Shown here: one piece after another, positions 1-7,936 of the stretch
Position numbering within the stretch: position 1 is the stretch's first letter
How the letters are laid out: the number at the start of each line of letters is the position of its first letter
From: Myxococcales bacterium
GTDB taxonomy: Bacteria > Myxococcota_A > Polyangia > Haliangiales > Haliangiaceae
Length of the DNA: 19,692 bases
NCBI GenBank assembly: GCA_016720595.1
Contig: JADKKI010000026.1
Coordinates: forward strand, 1 to 19,692
Reading direction: 5' to 3'
Notes under the pieces: model-generated
Told to the model about the DNA's origin: nothing
The model's input: only the letters and a program-made list of their open reading frames with translations
Database searches by the model: none
Position numbers and translations under genes: made by a program

Positions 1-803
1 CGTGCTCGACGCGAGTGGGTTCCGGTCGCACTGCTGGCGCGCGCCTGCTCAGGAGCTGGAGAAGCCCTCGGACTTCCCAGTGCGCGCCGCGCGGTTCGCG
101 CACGTGCAGGACATAACATCGTCGCCGGCGTGTTCGATCGCCAGAAGAAGATCCGGATCGGCATCAACCCCACGGATCGCGACTTGAGTCGTCGGGCGAT
201 CCCGTTCCTGCACGGCGTCAGCTCGGTGGGGATCGTGGCCACGCCGCGAGCACCTCGCGAAGTACACCGGCACGCCGGAAGAGCAGTACTGGGCGATCGT
301 GGCGGACGAGCAAGCTGCGCACCCTGCTCGGCAACGCACACACGGCGTGCGGCCCGTCGGCGAGATCAGCGGCTACGCCGCGAACGTCAGAGACGCCGCA
401 CGGGCCCGGGTTCGCCCTGCTCGGTAACGCCGCCTGAGTTCCGCGACCAGTGTTCTCCTCCGGCGTCACGATCGCGCTGCACTCGTGAAGCCGCGGCGAT
501 CGCGCTCGATCGGCAGCTCCGCGGCGAGGCCGTGGACTGGCAGCACGAGTTCGCCGAGCCGCTGATGTTCGGCGTCGAGACGTTCCGCACGTTCGTCACC
601 GGCTGGCATGACCGAAGCTCCAGGACGTGATCTTCTTCCCGTCGAAGGAGCCACGATCCACCGGATGATCTGCTCGGTGCTCGCGGGCTATGCGTGGGAT
701 CCGGCGAACCGTACAACGGGCCGCAGTCCGGCTGGCATTGCGCGCTCGCGGGGATGTGTCGCGACGGTACGGCGAGCAGGTCGGGGCCTCGGGGCTCACG
801 TGA
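1..803 (+). CDS. Flavin-dependent halogenase-like oxidoreductase, C-terminal part (5' truncated, multiply frameshifted)
   Basis: No single frame is open here, but stitched fragments give one recognisable protein. The window opens with VLDASGF, the D-x-S-G motif of flavin-dependent halogenases and geranylgeranyl-reductase-like flavoproteins. Near 405-475 the frames read PGFALLGNAA, then EFRD, then PVFSSGVTIALHS, which together resemble the family's C-terminal FAD-binding motif (GNA-x-F-x-DP-x-x-SSG). Downstream come FAEPLMFGVETFRTFV, LQDVIFF and a tail containing LAGYAWD. A final frame reads SRRYGEQVGASGLT and stops at TGA 801-803, overlapping the next start by 4 bp. In aryl-polyene, flexirubin and xanthomonadin clusters, enzymes of this family are thought to chlorinate or brominate the aryl head group. 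At least six single-base shifts are needed, so they are probably sequencing errors. Halogenation rather than another flavin chemistry is inferred from context, since the N-terminal half is outside the window. Confidence 0.6.
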
Positions 804-1979
804 ACGAAGGCCACGCCATCACCGGCGCGGCGATCGCCAACTGTCTGGGCACCGACAACGCCACGGTGTTCGAGCGTGCCTCGCAGGCGCCGAGGCGTTC
901 TCGCCGAGCGCCGCGTACCACGAGTTCCCGTTCACGACCGCGCTCGATCCTGCCCGCGTTCACGCCTGGCCCCGATGACGTGCTCGCGTGCACGCCCACG
1001 CGCCTCGCGAACGTGGCGCTCGCCTCGGTGCGCCAGCTGCGGCCCCACGTTCGCGCGGCGGCGGCGCGCTGGGGATCGCGGCGGATCGCGTACGTGTTCG
1101 CGAGCTCCACGGGTGGCCCGAGCAGACGGAGCGCGCGATGGCGCCGAGCGGCGGCGCACCACGCACCGAGGTCCGCTACGCCGATCACGGGATCGGATGC
1201 GACCACCGAGGCGATCGCTTGCGGTTCCTCGGGATCGAGGGGCTGCAGATGGCGGTGTCCACCGCGTGCTCGTCGAGCTTCAAGGCGCTGGCCTCGGCGA
1301 GCCGCCTGATCGATCACGGCCTCGCAGACGCCGTCGTCGTCGGCAGCGCGGATTCGCTGTGCCGCACCACCGTGTTCGGCTTCCACAGCCTCGGGCTCAC
1401 GGCGCCCACCGCGACCCAGCCGTTCTCGCGCGAGCGCAACGGGATCACGCTCGGAGAGGGCTCGGCGTACGTGCTGATCGAGCGCGCGACCGAGGCCACG
1501 CGGCGCGGTGCGCTGGCCTGGGTGGCAGGGCAGGGCGCGGCCTCCGACGCGTTCCATCACACGAGCCCGCACCCCGAGGGGCTCGGCGGTCAGCTGTGCA
1601 TGCGCCAGGCGCTCGAGCGCGCCGGCCTCTCGCCGAACGAGATCGATTGCGTGAGTGCGCACGGCACCGGGACCAAGCTGAACGATGCGGCGGAGGCGAT
1701 CGCGGTGACGCGCGTGTTCGAGCGCGCCGTGCCGCTGACCGCGACCAAGAGCCTGACCGGGCACGCTCCGGCTCCGCCGGTCTGACCTCGCTCGTCCTCG
1801 CGATCGAATCGCTGCGCCGTCAGGAGATCCCGGCGACCCTGCGCGCCGCGCCCGTCGATGACAGCCTCGGTGTGACCGTCGTCGCCGAGCGCACCGCGGC
1901 GAACCTCCGGCACGTGCTGGTCAACGCGTTCGGCTTCGGCGGCAGCAACGCGAGCGTCGTGATCTCGAGGCGCGCGTGA
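800..1979 (+). CDS. Beta-ketoacyl-ACP synthase, ApeO-like (about five frameshifts)
   Basis: This is the elongating ketosynthase of an aryl-polyene pathway, expected to pair with the next gene product. A GTG at 800 begins VNEGHAITGAAIANCLGTD, a typical KAS N-terminus, and overlaps the previous stop. The longest clean piece (frame 1, about 1230-1770) contains VSTACSSS with the catalytic Cys at 1267-1269, SAHGTGTKLND with the first His at 1660-1662, and KSLTGHA with the second His at 1762-1764. The C-terminus continues in another frame (GSAGLTSLVLAI, then NAFGFGGSN) to TGA 1977-1979. Shifts fall near 885, 975, 1110, 1200-1230 and 1770. The length after correction, about 392 aa, is normal for the family. 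All Cys-His-His residues are retained, so the protein is probably functional and the indels technical. The same breaks would make it a pseudogene if they are real. Confidence 0.8.
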
Positions 1980-2737
1980 CCACCGTCGGGCCGGTCCAGC
2001 TCCTCGGGGCGAGCTTGTTCTCGACCCATCACGCCTCCGCGCTCGATGCGCTGGAGGGCCGCGAGCGCGCGTTCACCGCACCCACGTTCCCGCTGCTCGT
2101 CGCGCGTGCCCGCCGGTTCACGAGCCTCGTCACGCAGATGCACATCGAGGTGATCGGGGCGCTGCCGGGTGCCACCGAAGCGGCGAGCGCCGTGTTCGCC
2201 ACCTGCCACGGCGAGATCCAGACGGCGGAGACCCTGATCGCGGATCTCCGCGATGCGCAGCTCGTGAGCTCGGCGCGGTTCGCCCTCAGCGTGCACAACA
2301 GCCCCTCCGGCGTGTACTCGGTGGCCACGGGGAACACCGCCCCGACGACGACGATCACCGGCGACAACGCCGTCGCCGCGAGCTGGCTCGAGGCCGTGCT
2401 CACCGTGCTCGACACCGGCCGGCCCGTGCTGCTCAGCATCGCCGACGAGCCGGTGCCCGCCGTGTTCCACGGCCCCGCGAATCCCGTCGGCGTCGCGGCC
2501 GCGTTCCTGCTCGGACCCTCCGCGCGCGAGGGCCACCACGCCGAGCTCGCGATCACGCGCGGCGCGAACCCGCCCGATCGTGATCCCGACCGCGGCGACG
2601 ATCGCGACCCGGCTCTCGGCTTCGATCTCGTGCGGGTGCTCGCCTCGGCCGCCTCGGGGCGGTCGGTCGCGCTCGGTGCGATCGAGCCGGGCGCCGCGCT
2701 CGAGCTGCAGTTCCTCGCCGCGGGGGCACGCACGTGA
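1976..2737 (+). CDS. Beta-ketoacyl synthase-like chain length factor, ApeC-like
   Basis: This 253-aa protein matches the short ketosynthase-like N-terminal family found beside the elongating KS in aryl-polyene clusters (Pfam ketoacyl-synt_2 type). Its GTG start overlaps the upstream stop by 4 bp. The thiolase-like core is visible: ASAVFATCHGEI, then LSVHNSPSGVYSVATGN, then TITGDNAVAASWLEAVL. Where a true KS has Cys in an A-C-S-S turn, this protein reads HNSPSG, so condensation activity is not expected. In Xenorhabdus, ApeC is reported to form a heterodimer with ApeO and act like a chain-length factor; that role is transferred here by position and family. The reading frame is clean from here on. 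The C-terminal part (PPDRDPDRGDDRD) is a charged loop before a final beta strand. Confidence 0.82.
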   Translation: MTTVGPVQLLGASLFSTHHASALDALEGRERAFTAPTFPLLVARARRFTSLVTQMHIEVIGALPGATEAASAVFATCHGEIQTAETLIADLRDAQLVSSARFALSVHNSPSGVYSVATGNTAPTTTITGDNAVAASWLEAVLTVLDTGRPVLLSIADEPVPAVFHGPANPVGVAAAFLLGPSAREGHHAELAITRGANPPDRDPDRGDDRDPALGFDLVRVLASAASGRSVALGAIEPGAALELQFLAAGART

Positions 2738-3177
2738 GCGGCGCGCTGGGCCCGGTGGCGGACTATCTCCCGCATCGTCCGCCGATGCTGCTGATCGACG
2801 ACATCGTCGAGGTCACGGCGGATCGCGCGATCTGCCGCACGACGATCCGCCCCGATTGCGTGTTCGCGATCGAGGGGCAGGTGCATCCCAGTGCGATGAT
2901 CGAGTTCGTGGCGCAGGCCTGTGCGATCTGGGCGGGGGTGACCTCCGCGCGCGAGGGCAAGCCACCGCGCCTCGGCTTCATCGTGAGTTGCCGAGAGGCG
3001 GCGTTCTCCGTCAACAGCTTCCACGTCGGCGACGAGCTGACGATCGCGGCCACCAAGATCGCCGGCGAGGATCAGCTCGCCTCGTTCGACGGCACGGTCA
3101 CGCGCGGCGATCAGATCTGCGTGACGATCCAGCTCTCGGTCGTGGATGCCGAGCACGCGGGAGGGCAGCCGTCGTGA
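2734..3177 (+). CDS. 3-hydroxyacyl-ACP dehydratase, FabZ-like hot-dog protein, ApeP-like
   Basis: A 147-aa hot-dog-fold dehydratase that would remove water from 3-hydroxyacyl-ACP during polyene extension. The N-terminus reads VADYLPHRPPMLLIDDIV, the classic L-P-H-R-x-P-M-L-L-I-D opening. The second element is GQVHPSAMIEFVAQACA, corresponding to the helix that carries the catalytic acidic residue in FabZ. The His-Pro-Ser arrangement differs from the canonical FabZ G-H-F-P-x-x-P. A second dehydratase (ApeI-like) is encoded at 16223-16522, and the Xenorhabdus homologues ApeI and ApeP are described as forming a complex. The gene starts with GTG overlapping the CLF stop and ends in a 4-bp overlap with the ketoreductase. 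Confidence in family is high; which of the two subunits is catalytic cannot be read from sequence alone. Confidence 0.88.
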   Translation: MSGALGPVADYLPHRPPMLLIDDIVEVTADRAICRTTIRPDCVFAIEGQVHPSAMIEFVAQACAIWAGVTSAREGKPPRLGFIVSCREAAFSVNSFHVGDELTIAATKIAGEDQLASFDGTVTRGDQICVTIQLSVVDAEHAGGQPS

Positions 3178-3893
3178 GCCGCAAGGTGGCGCTGATCTCG
3201 GGGGCGAGCCGTGGCATCGGCGCGGCGGTGGCGCGCACGCTCGCCAAGGACGGCCTCGACGTGATCCTGACCTGCGTGCAGCAGCGGGCCGCGGCCGATG
3301 CGATCGCAGAGGAGCTCCGTGCGCTCGGCGGCAAGGCGTGGGTGGCGCAGTTCGATGTGCGCGATGCGGAGGCGTCGCGCGCGGCGATCGAGCAGCTGCT
3401 CGCGGAGACCGAGATCCACATCGTGGTCAACAACGCCGGCGTGGTGGCGGATGCACCGTTCCCGGGCCTCACGAGCGAGGCGTGGCATCGCGTGGTGGAC
3501 ACCACGCTCGATGGGTTCTTCAACGTCACCCAGCCACTCGTGATGCCGATGGTGCGCCGCAAGTGGGGGCGCATCATCAACATCTCGAGCATCGCGGGCG
3601 TCACCGGCAATCGCGGCCAGGTGAACTATGCCGCCGCGAAGGCGGGCTTGATCGGCGCCACGAAGTCGCTCGCGCTCGAGCTCGCGAGCCGCAACATCAC
3701 GGTCAACGCGGTGGCCCCCGGCCTGATCGATACCGAGATGATCGCCTCCGCGCCGATCGAGGAGATCCTCAAGCACGTGCCCATGCGCAGGGTCGGGACC
3801 GCGCAGGAAGTAGCCGATCTTGTTGCGTTTATCGCGAGTGAGAAGGCGTCTTACATGACCGGGCAAGTGCTCTCGATCACGGGTGGGTTGTAG
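3174..3893 (+). CDS. fabG: 3-oxoacyl-ACP reductase, FabG-type SDR (ApeQ-like)
   Basis: A 239-aa short-chain dehydrogenase that reduces the 3-ketoacyl-ACP made by the KS, using NADPH. The Rossmann motif is SGASRGIG at residues 8-15, with NNAGV further on, NISSIAG carrying the catalytic Ser, and NYAAAK giving the Tyr and Lys. The C-terminus has VAPGLIDTEM, PMRRVG and MTGQVLSITGG, all standard for FabG. Its GTG start overlaps the dehydratase stop by 4 bp. The last ~90 bases use AT-richer codons (GTA, CTT, GTT, TTT, TCT) than the rest of the operon, just before the first true intergenic gap. It sits between the FabZ-like and second KS genes, the usual P-Q-R order in aryl-polyene clusters, so a dedicated pathway enzyme is more likely than the housekeeping FabG. 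Confidence 0.93.
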   Translation: MSRKVALISGASRGIGAAVARTLAKDGLDVILTCVQQRAAADAIAEELRALGGKAWVAQFDVRDAEASRAAIEQLLAETEIHIVVNNAGVVADAPFPGLTSEAWHRVVDTTLDGFFNVTQPLVMPMVRRKWGRIINISSIAGVTGNRGQVNYAAAKAGLIGATKSLALELASRNITVNAVAPGLIDTEMIASAPIEEILKHVPMRRVGTAQEVADLVAFIASEKASYMTGQVLSITGGL

Positions 3894-3945
3894 CGGTCCG
3901 ACCGGGTCGAACCAGGGCGGGTGATGTGGTACCCAACGCTGCTCT

Positions 3946-3950
3946 GGAGG
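3946..3950 (+). promoter_or_regulatory. Shine-Dalgarno site for the ApeR-like ketosynthase
   Basis: GGAGG lies six bases before ATG 3957. It is one of few strong ribosome sites here and fits the fact that this gene is not overlapped by its upstream neighbour. The 63-bp gap 3894-3956 holds no other clear motif; I see no convincing -10/-35 pair or terminator. Confidence 0.7.
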
Positions 3951-3956
3951 TAACTG

Positions 3957-5180
3957 ATGAGGCGGGTTGTCGTGACCGGAATCGGCATCGCCAGCCCGCT
4001 GGGCTGTGACTTCGGCGAGGCGTCTGCACGCCTGCGAGCCAACGAGCACGGCATCACCACCATGCCGGAGTGGGATGCGCTCTCGCACTTCTCGCCGCGC
4101 GTGGCCGCCCCGGTGCGGATCCCGAAGGCGCTCGAGATCCCGCACAAGGCCGCTCGCACGATGGGCCGCGTGGCGCAGCTGGCGACGATCGCCACCGATC
4201 TCGCGATCAAGGATGCGGGCCTGTCCGCGGACGAGCTCGCCGACGGCACGATCGGCCTCGCCTATGGCAGCACGCACGGCTCGTCTCAGGCCAACGAGGA
4301 CTGGGTCCGCAAGCTGGTGTCGCAGAACGGCTTCCTCGGGATGACGGCGACCACGTATCTGAAGTTCATGAGCCACACCACGGCCGCGAACCTCGCGATC
4401 CATTTCGGCGTGCATGGCCGCGTGCTGTGCACCTCGGCCGCGTGCGTGAGCGCCACGCAGGCGATCGGCCAGGGCTTCGAGACCATCGCGAGCGGCCTCT
4501 CCGATGTGATGGTGTGCGGTGGCGCCGAGGAGCTCCACTTCAGCCACGCCGCGGTGTTCGACATGCTCCACGCCGCGAGCAAGGCGTTCAACACCACGCC
4601 CGAGCTGACCCCGCGCCCGTTCGATCAGCGCCGTGATGGCCTCGTGGTCGGCGAGGGCGCCGGCACGCTGGTGCTCGAGGAGTACGAGCGCGCCGTGAAG
4701 AGCGGCAAGAAGATCTACGCCGAGATCCTCGGCTTCGGCACCAACTGCGACGGCACGCACGTGACCAACCCATCCGCGGATGGGATGCGCGGCGCGATGG
4801 AGCTGGCGCTGAAGTCGGCGCAGGTCGGCCCCGAGGCGATCCAGTACGTCAACGCGCACGCCACCGGCACCTCCGTCGGCGATGTGGCGGAGAGCCGCGC
4901 CACGTACGCGCTGTTCGGCGATCGCGTGCCGGTGAGCTCGCTCAAGGGCAACCTCGGCCACACGCTCGGCGCGTGCGGCGCGATCGAGATGGCGTTCACG
5001 ATCGCGATGCTGCGCGAGGGCTGGATCGCTCCCACGCGCAACCTGGAGGTCGTGGGCGAGGGCTGCGCCCCGCTCGACTACGTCAAGGGCGAGGCCCGCA
5101 GCGCCAAGCTCACGCACGTGATGTGCAACAAGTTCGCGTTCGGCGGCATCAACACGAGCCTCGTCCTCACGGGGCTATGA
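3957..5180 (+). CDS. Beta-ketoacyl-ACP synthase (KAS I/II type), ApeR-like
   Basis: A complete 407-aa ketosynthase. It begins RRVVVTGIGIASPLG, the usual KAS start. The catalytic Cys lies in CTSAACVSATQAIGQG, the first His in NAHATGTSVGD, the second in LKGNLGHTLGACGA, and the C-terminal glycine-rich motif is KFAFGGINTS. FabB/FabF-like enzymes of this group in aryl-polyene clusters probably handle priming or an alternative chain such as the fatty acid part of the lipid, while the ApeO/ApeC pair extends the polyene. A good GGAGG ribosome site precedes ATG 3957. The gene follows the FabG-type reductase, and the deacetylase starts 13 bases after its stop. No frameshift or missing residue is visible. 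Confidence 0.94.
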   Translation: MRRVVVTGIGIASPLGCDFGEASARLRANEHGITTMPEWDALSHFSPRVAAPVRIPKALEIPHKAARTMGRVAQLATIATDLAIKDAGLSADELADGTIGLAYGSTHGSSQANEDWVRKLVSQNGFLGMTATTYLKFMSHTTAANLAIHFGVHGRVLCTSAACVSATQAIGQGFETIASGLSDVMVCGGAEELHFSHAAVFDMLHAASKAFNTTPELTPRPFDQRRDGLVVGEGAGTLVLEEYERAVKSGKKIYAEILGFGTNCDGTHVTNPSADGMRGAMELALKSAQVGPEAIQYVNAHATGTSVGDVAESRATYALFGDRVPVSSLKGNLGHTLGACGAIEMAFTIAMLREGWIAPTRNLEVVGEGCAPLDYVKGEARSAKLTHVMCNKFAFGGINTSLVLTGL

Positions 5181-5193
5181 GCGGAGCCGCCGG

Positions 5194-5985
5194 GTGCTGA
5201 GAGCCTTCGCCGTCAAGGGAGTGGCCCTCGCGGCGGCGCTCGCGGCAGGCCTCGCGCTCCCCGGTGGCTGGGCCGTGCTCGTGATCTCGGTGATCTCGCT
5301 CGCGACGATCGGCTTTCTCACGTACGCGATCGTTCATCCGCGCAGTCAGTTCTTCGTGCCGGTGATCGATCGGCTCGGCTCGCGTGATCCGATCGTCGCG
5401 CTCACGTTCGATGACGGCCCGGATCCGGTGTTCACGCCGCGGATCCTCGACGTGCTCGCCGCGCACCAGGCACACGCCACGTTCTTCGTGCTCGGCGAGC
5501 GCGCGGCCCGATACCCCGAGATCGTCCAGCGCATCCATCGCGAAGGGCACAGCGTGGGCACGCACACGCAGCACCACACGCTGCGCTTTCACTTCGGCAG
5601 CCGGGCGTACGTGACCCGCGAGATCGAGGACGCGATCGCCGTGGTGGCCAAGCTCCTGCCCGCGCCTCCCACGCTGTTCCGGCCGCCGCAGGGGCTGCGC
5701 ACGCCGCCGTTCGCCGCGGGCTGGCGACGTCTGCGCGGCCTGACCTGCGTGACCTGGTCCGTGCGCGGGCTCGATTCGCTGCGCACCACCGCCGACAAGA
5801 TCGTCGCGCGCGTGGCGCCCAAGCTCGTGCCCGGCGCGATCGTGACCTTGCACGATGGCACGGGGCTCGGCGGCGGCGCGGATCGCGAGCCCACGCTGGC
5901 CGCCCTCGAGACGCTGCTCGGCGAGTGCAAGACGCGCGGCCTGCGCTGCGTGGCGCTCGACGGCGTGGGAGGCGCCGTTCCGTGA
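5194..5985 (+). CDS. Membrane-anchored polysaccharide deacetylase (NodB homology)
   Basis: A 263-aa carbohydrate esterase family 4-type deacetylase. After one or two hydrophobic N-terminal segments (about residues 8-48), a likely inner-membrane anchor or signal, the NodB motifs follow in order: ALTFDDGPDP (metal-binding Asp pair), SVGTHTQHHTLRF (the His metal ligands), RPPQGLRTP and VTLHDG. All catalytic motifs are present. Such enzymes remove N-acetyl groups from GlcNAc-containing glycans or lipids. Within this locus a plausible target is an amino-sugar on the polyene lipid made with the GT2 enzyme at 16522-17271; that is inference. GTG 5194 is preceded by GGAG seven bases upstream, and the stop overlaps the acyltransferase start. 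Deacetylases are not part of the standard APE gene set as I remember it. Confidence 0.9.
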   Translation: MLRAFAVKGVALAAALAAGLALPGGWAVLVISVISLATIGFLTYAIVHPRSQFFVPVIDRLGSRDPIVALTFDDGPDPVFTPRILDVLAAHQAHATFFVLGERAARYPEIVQRIHREGHSVGTHTQHHTLRFHFGSRAYVTREIEDAIAVVAKLLPAPPTLFRPPQGLRTPPFAAGWRRLRGLTCVTWSVRGLDSLRTTADKIVARVAPKLVPGAIVTLHDGTGLGGGADREPTLAALETLLGECKTRGLRCVALDGVGGAVP

Positions 5986-6929
5986 CCACGTCCTCGGAGC
6001 CCACGCCCGCGAGCACTCCGCCCGCGGAGACCACGCCCGCTGCGCCCACGCCCGCGGAGACCGCGGCCGCGGACCCCGCCCTCCGGATCCTCTATCCGTA
6101 CAAGGCGTGGCTCCCGGCCCCGCTGTACTGGCCGTATCGGGCGGTGCGCACGCTGCTGGTCGCCTCGTGCTTCGCGGGGTTCTGGGGCGGCGCCGTGATC
6201 GCGTGCTGGACGATGCTGCCGTTCATGCTGCTGTGGCCCGGCACGCGCGCCGTGAAGATGCATCGCGTGCAGCGGTTCGTGCGGGGCGGCTTCCACCTGT
6301 TCCACGCCACGATGCGGGTGATGCGCCTCTACCACCGCGTCAGCCCGACGAAGTTCGCGCGGCCGAGCGCGGAGCTCGCCTCGACCCCGGTGGTGCTGAT
6401 CGCGAACCACCCCTCGCTGTGCGATGTAACTTCGATCGCGTCGCTGTATCCAAGCGTGGTGGCCGTGGCGCGACCGAGCCTCGCGAACAACCCGCTGCTG
6501 CGCCCGCTCGTGCGGGCCTGCGGGTTCGTGCCGGTCGGCGTGCACATGCTCCAGGACTGCGAGGAGCGGCTGCGGATGGGGTTCGACGTGCTGATCTTCC
6601 CCGAGGGCACCCGGTCGCCGCTCGGCCCCGCGCTCCAGCCGTTTCACCGCGGGGCGTTCGAGCTCGCGGCGCGCGCCAAGGTGCCGCTCGTGATGCTGAA
6701 GCTGACGTGCGTGCCGCCGATCCTGTCGAAGCGGCGGCCGATCTGGAAGATCGCCGATACGACGGCCCTGCTCACCGTCGAGGCGGTCGACACGATCTAT
6801 CCCGCCGAGTCCAAGCAGAACAGCCGCGCGTTGTGTCGCGCGATCGAGCAGCGCTACTACGAGCTGTTGGGCTATCCTGTGCCCGCTTCAGTGGCCAGTG
6901 AGCCACCATCTGTCGGAGGCGTACCGTGA
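5982..6929 (+). CDS. 1-acyl-sn-glycerol-3-phosphate acyltransferase-like (PlsC/LPLAT) enzyme
   Basis: A 315-aa membrane acyltransferase. The first ~28 residues are a Thr/Pro/Ala-rich tail (TPASTPPAETTPAAPTPAET) encoded by near-repeated DNA. A hydrophobic stretch around residues 50-85 (LLVASCFAGFWGG, then WTMLPFMLLWPG) should insert in the membrane. The catalytic H-x4-D box is NHPSLCD and the lysophosphatidate-binding motif is FPEGTRSP. It would transfer an acyl group from ACP or CoA to a glycerol- or sugar-lipid acceptor, consistent with anchoring the polyene in a lipid (ApeD-like role, inferred). GTG 5982 overlaps the deacetylase stop by 4 bp and is preferred over longer in-frame starts that would run far into that gene. 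The 3' end overlaps the ACP gene by 4 bp. Confidence 0.9.
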   Translation: MTTSSEPTPASTPPAETTPAAPTPAETAAADPALRILYPYKAWLPAPLYWPYRAVRTLLVASCFAGFWGGAVIACWTMLPFMLLWPGTRAVKMHRVQRFVRGGFHLFHATMRVMRLYHRVSPTKFARPSAELASTPVVLIANHPSLCDVTSIASLYPSVVAVARPSLANNPLLRPLVRACGFVPVGVHMLQDCEERLRMGFDVLIFPEGTRSPLGPALQPFHRGAFELAARAKVPLVMLKLTCVPPILSKRRPIWKIADTTALLTVEAVDTIYPAESKQNSRALCRAIEQRYYELLGYPVPASVASEPPSVGGVP

Positions 6930-7195
6930 CCACGTCCAGTCTGCATCAAGAGATCAAAGAGCTCATCGTCGATGCGCTCCAGCTCGAAGGCGTCGATCCG
7001 GGTTCGATCTCGGACTCCGATGCGCTGTTCGGCGCCGGCCTGAACCTCGATTCCATCGATGCCCTCGAGCTCGCCACCGCGATCGCCCGCAAGTACGACG
7101 TCAAGGTCAGCCAGGACCAGGACACGCGGGATGCGTTCCGCTCGGTGAATCACCTCGCCGAGTTCATCACGCTGCAGCGCGCGAAGCCCGAGTAG
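6926..7195 (+). CDS. Acyl carrier protein (ApeE/ApeF-like), first copy
   Basis: An 89-aa acyl carrier protein. The 4'-phosphopantetheine attachment Ser is in LNLDSIDALELA (about residue 43), preceded by an acidic helix and a G-A-G-L turn. It would carry the aryl starter or the growing polyene. GTG 6926 overlaps the acyltransferase stop and has CGGAGG six bases upstream (6914-6919). It closes the first plus-strand gene block; the next 182 bases contain no gene and lead into an inverted-repeat unit. A second ACP lies at 9878-10177, and two ACPs are usual for aryl-polyene clusters. The two are different in sequence, so they probably serve different steps. Confidence 0.92.
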   Translation: MTTSSLHQEIKELIVDALQLEGVDPGSISDSDALFGAGLNLDSIDALELATAIARKYDVKVSQDQDTRDAFRSVNHLAEFITLQRAKPE

Positions 7196-7265
7196 CCGCC
7201 CCGGCTGGACTGCGGTGTGTGCGCAGCGGCTGGCGCAGGCCTGCTGCTCCACCACTGGTGTGTTT

Positions 7266-7294
7266 CGGAGTTCAAAGCCAGGAAGCCAGGAAGC
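7266..7294 (+). repeat. Left arm of a 29-bp inverted repeat around the GxxExxY gene
   Basis: Positions 7272-7294 are the exact reverse complement of 7937-7959 (23 of 23). Extending outward to 7266 and 7965 gives 28 of 29 matches. The arm is built on an 8-base period (AAGCCAGG repeated about 2.5 times). A 15-base direct repeat with one mismatch also occurs just inside both ends (7292-7306 and 7901-7915). The intergenic region 7196-7377 otherwise holds a 15-base palindrome at 7347-7361 and no clear terminator. Confidence 0.9.
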
Positions 7295-7346
7295 AAGGCA
7301 GCGGACGGATCAGGTGAGAGTGACCGTGCGTAGCCCTGGACCCTCC

Positions 7347-7361
7347 GGCTTGGACCAAGCC
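7347..7361. repeat. 15-base palindrome between ACP and GxxExxY gene
   Basis: GGCTTGG-A-CCAAGCC forms perfect 7-base arms around one base. It is 17 bases beyond the 3' end of the minus-strand GxxExxY gene and could be an operator or part of a terminator, but no T-run follows on either strand. Function unknown. Confidence 0.4.
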
Positions 7362-7377
7362 CCTTCCAGGACCGAGC

Positions 7378-7809
7378 TCAGTCCAGCGCGGGAACGACAC
7401 GTCTCACCCCCTGCAGCAACAACGGCACGTTGAAGTTGATCAGCAAGGCGAGCGGGAGCTCCGTCACCTTCAAGTACCAGAGGGCCTGCAACGTGTGGTT
7501 TGTGGTGAGGGTCTCCACAGCCTTTAGCTCGACGACGACCCACTCTTCAACGAGCAGGTCGATCCGCCCTTCCCCGACGAGAACTCCACGGTAGTGGACG
7601 TCTGCGGGCACCTGGGTCTGAAACGCGATGCCACGGTGCGAGAACTCGACCGCGAGGGCTCGTTCGTAGATCCGTTCGAGGTGCCCGGGCCCCAGCTCTC
7701 GATGCACGGCGATCGCCGCAGCGATCACCTGTCTCGCGATCGCATCGGCGGCAGGTCCTGGATCTCGATACTCCCTCGGCTTTGGTTCCGTCGGCCCCTG
7801 GTCTTCCAT
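7378..7809 (-). CDS. GxxExxY protein (PD-(D/E)XK nuclease-superfamily type)
   Basis: A 143-aa protein of the GxxExxY family (Pfam PDDEXK_3). The signature GHLERIY fits G-x-x-E-x-x-Y. The nuclease-like core follows: GRIDLLVEE with the Asp, then VVVELKAVE with the E-x-K pair. The C-terminal INFNVPLLLQGVRRVV is typical. Biochemical function is not established for the family. A longer in-frame start at 7905 exists, but ATG 7809 gives the usual family length and has AGGG just upstream, so I prefer it. It lies on the opposite strand to the operon and is enclosed by the 29-bp inverted repeat, which suggests it arrived or spread as a unit unrelated to the pigment pathway. Confidence 0.85.
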   Translation of the reverse strand: MEDQGPTEPKPREYRDPGPAADAIARQVIAAAIAVHRELGPGHLERIYERALAVEFSHRGIAFQTQVPADVHYRGVLVGEGRIDLLVEEWVVVELKAVETLTTNHTLQALWYLKVTELPLALLINFNVPLLLQGVRRVVPALD

Positions 7810-7936
7810 CCGAGCCCTATCGGACGTGGCTCGGAACGGTTGCTTGAGTATCGCGAGCTCCGGATTGCGCACGCCGTGGAGCTGCCGCGAAGGCAGTGCG
7901 AGCAAGGCAGTGGACGATTGAAAGGTCTCCGACCTA

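Noticed and set aside
3111..5117. Long minus-strand ORF (668 codons)
   Set aside because: It is antisense to the FabG-type and ApeR-like genes and is a by-product of extreme GC at third positions.
7196..7377. Rho-independent terminator after the first ACP
   Set aside because: The 15-base palindrome at 7347-7361 has no T-run on either side, and no other GC stem with a T-tail was seen.
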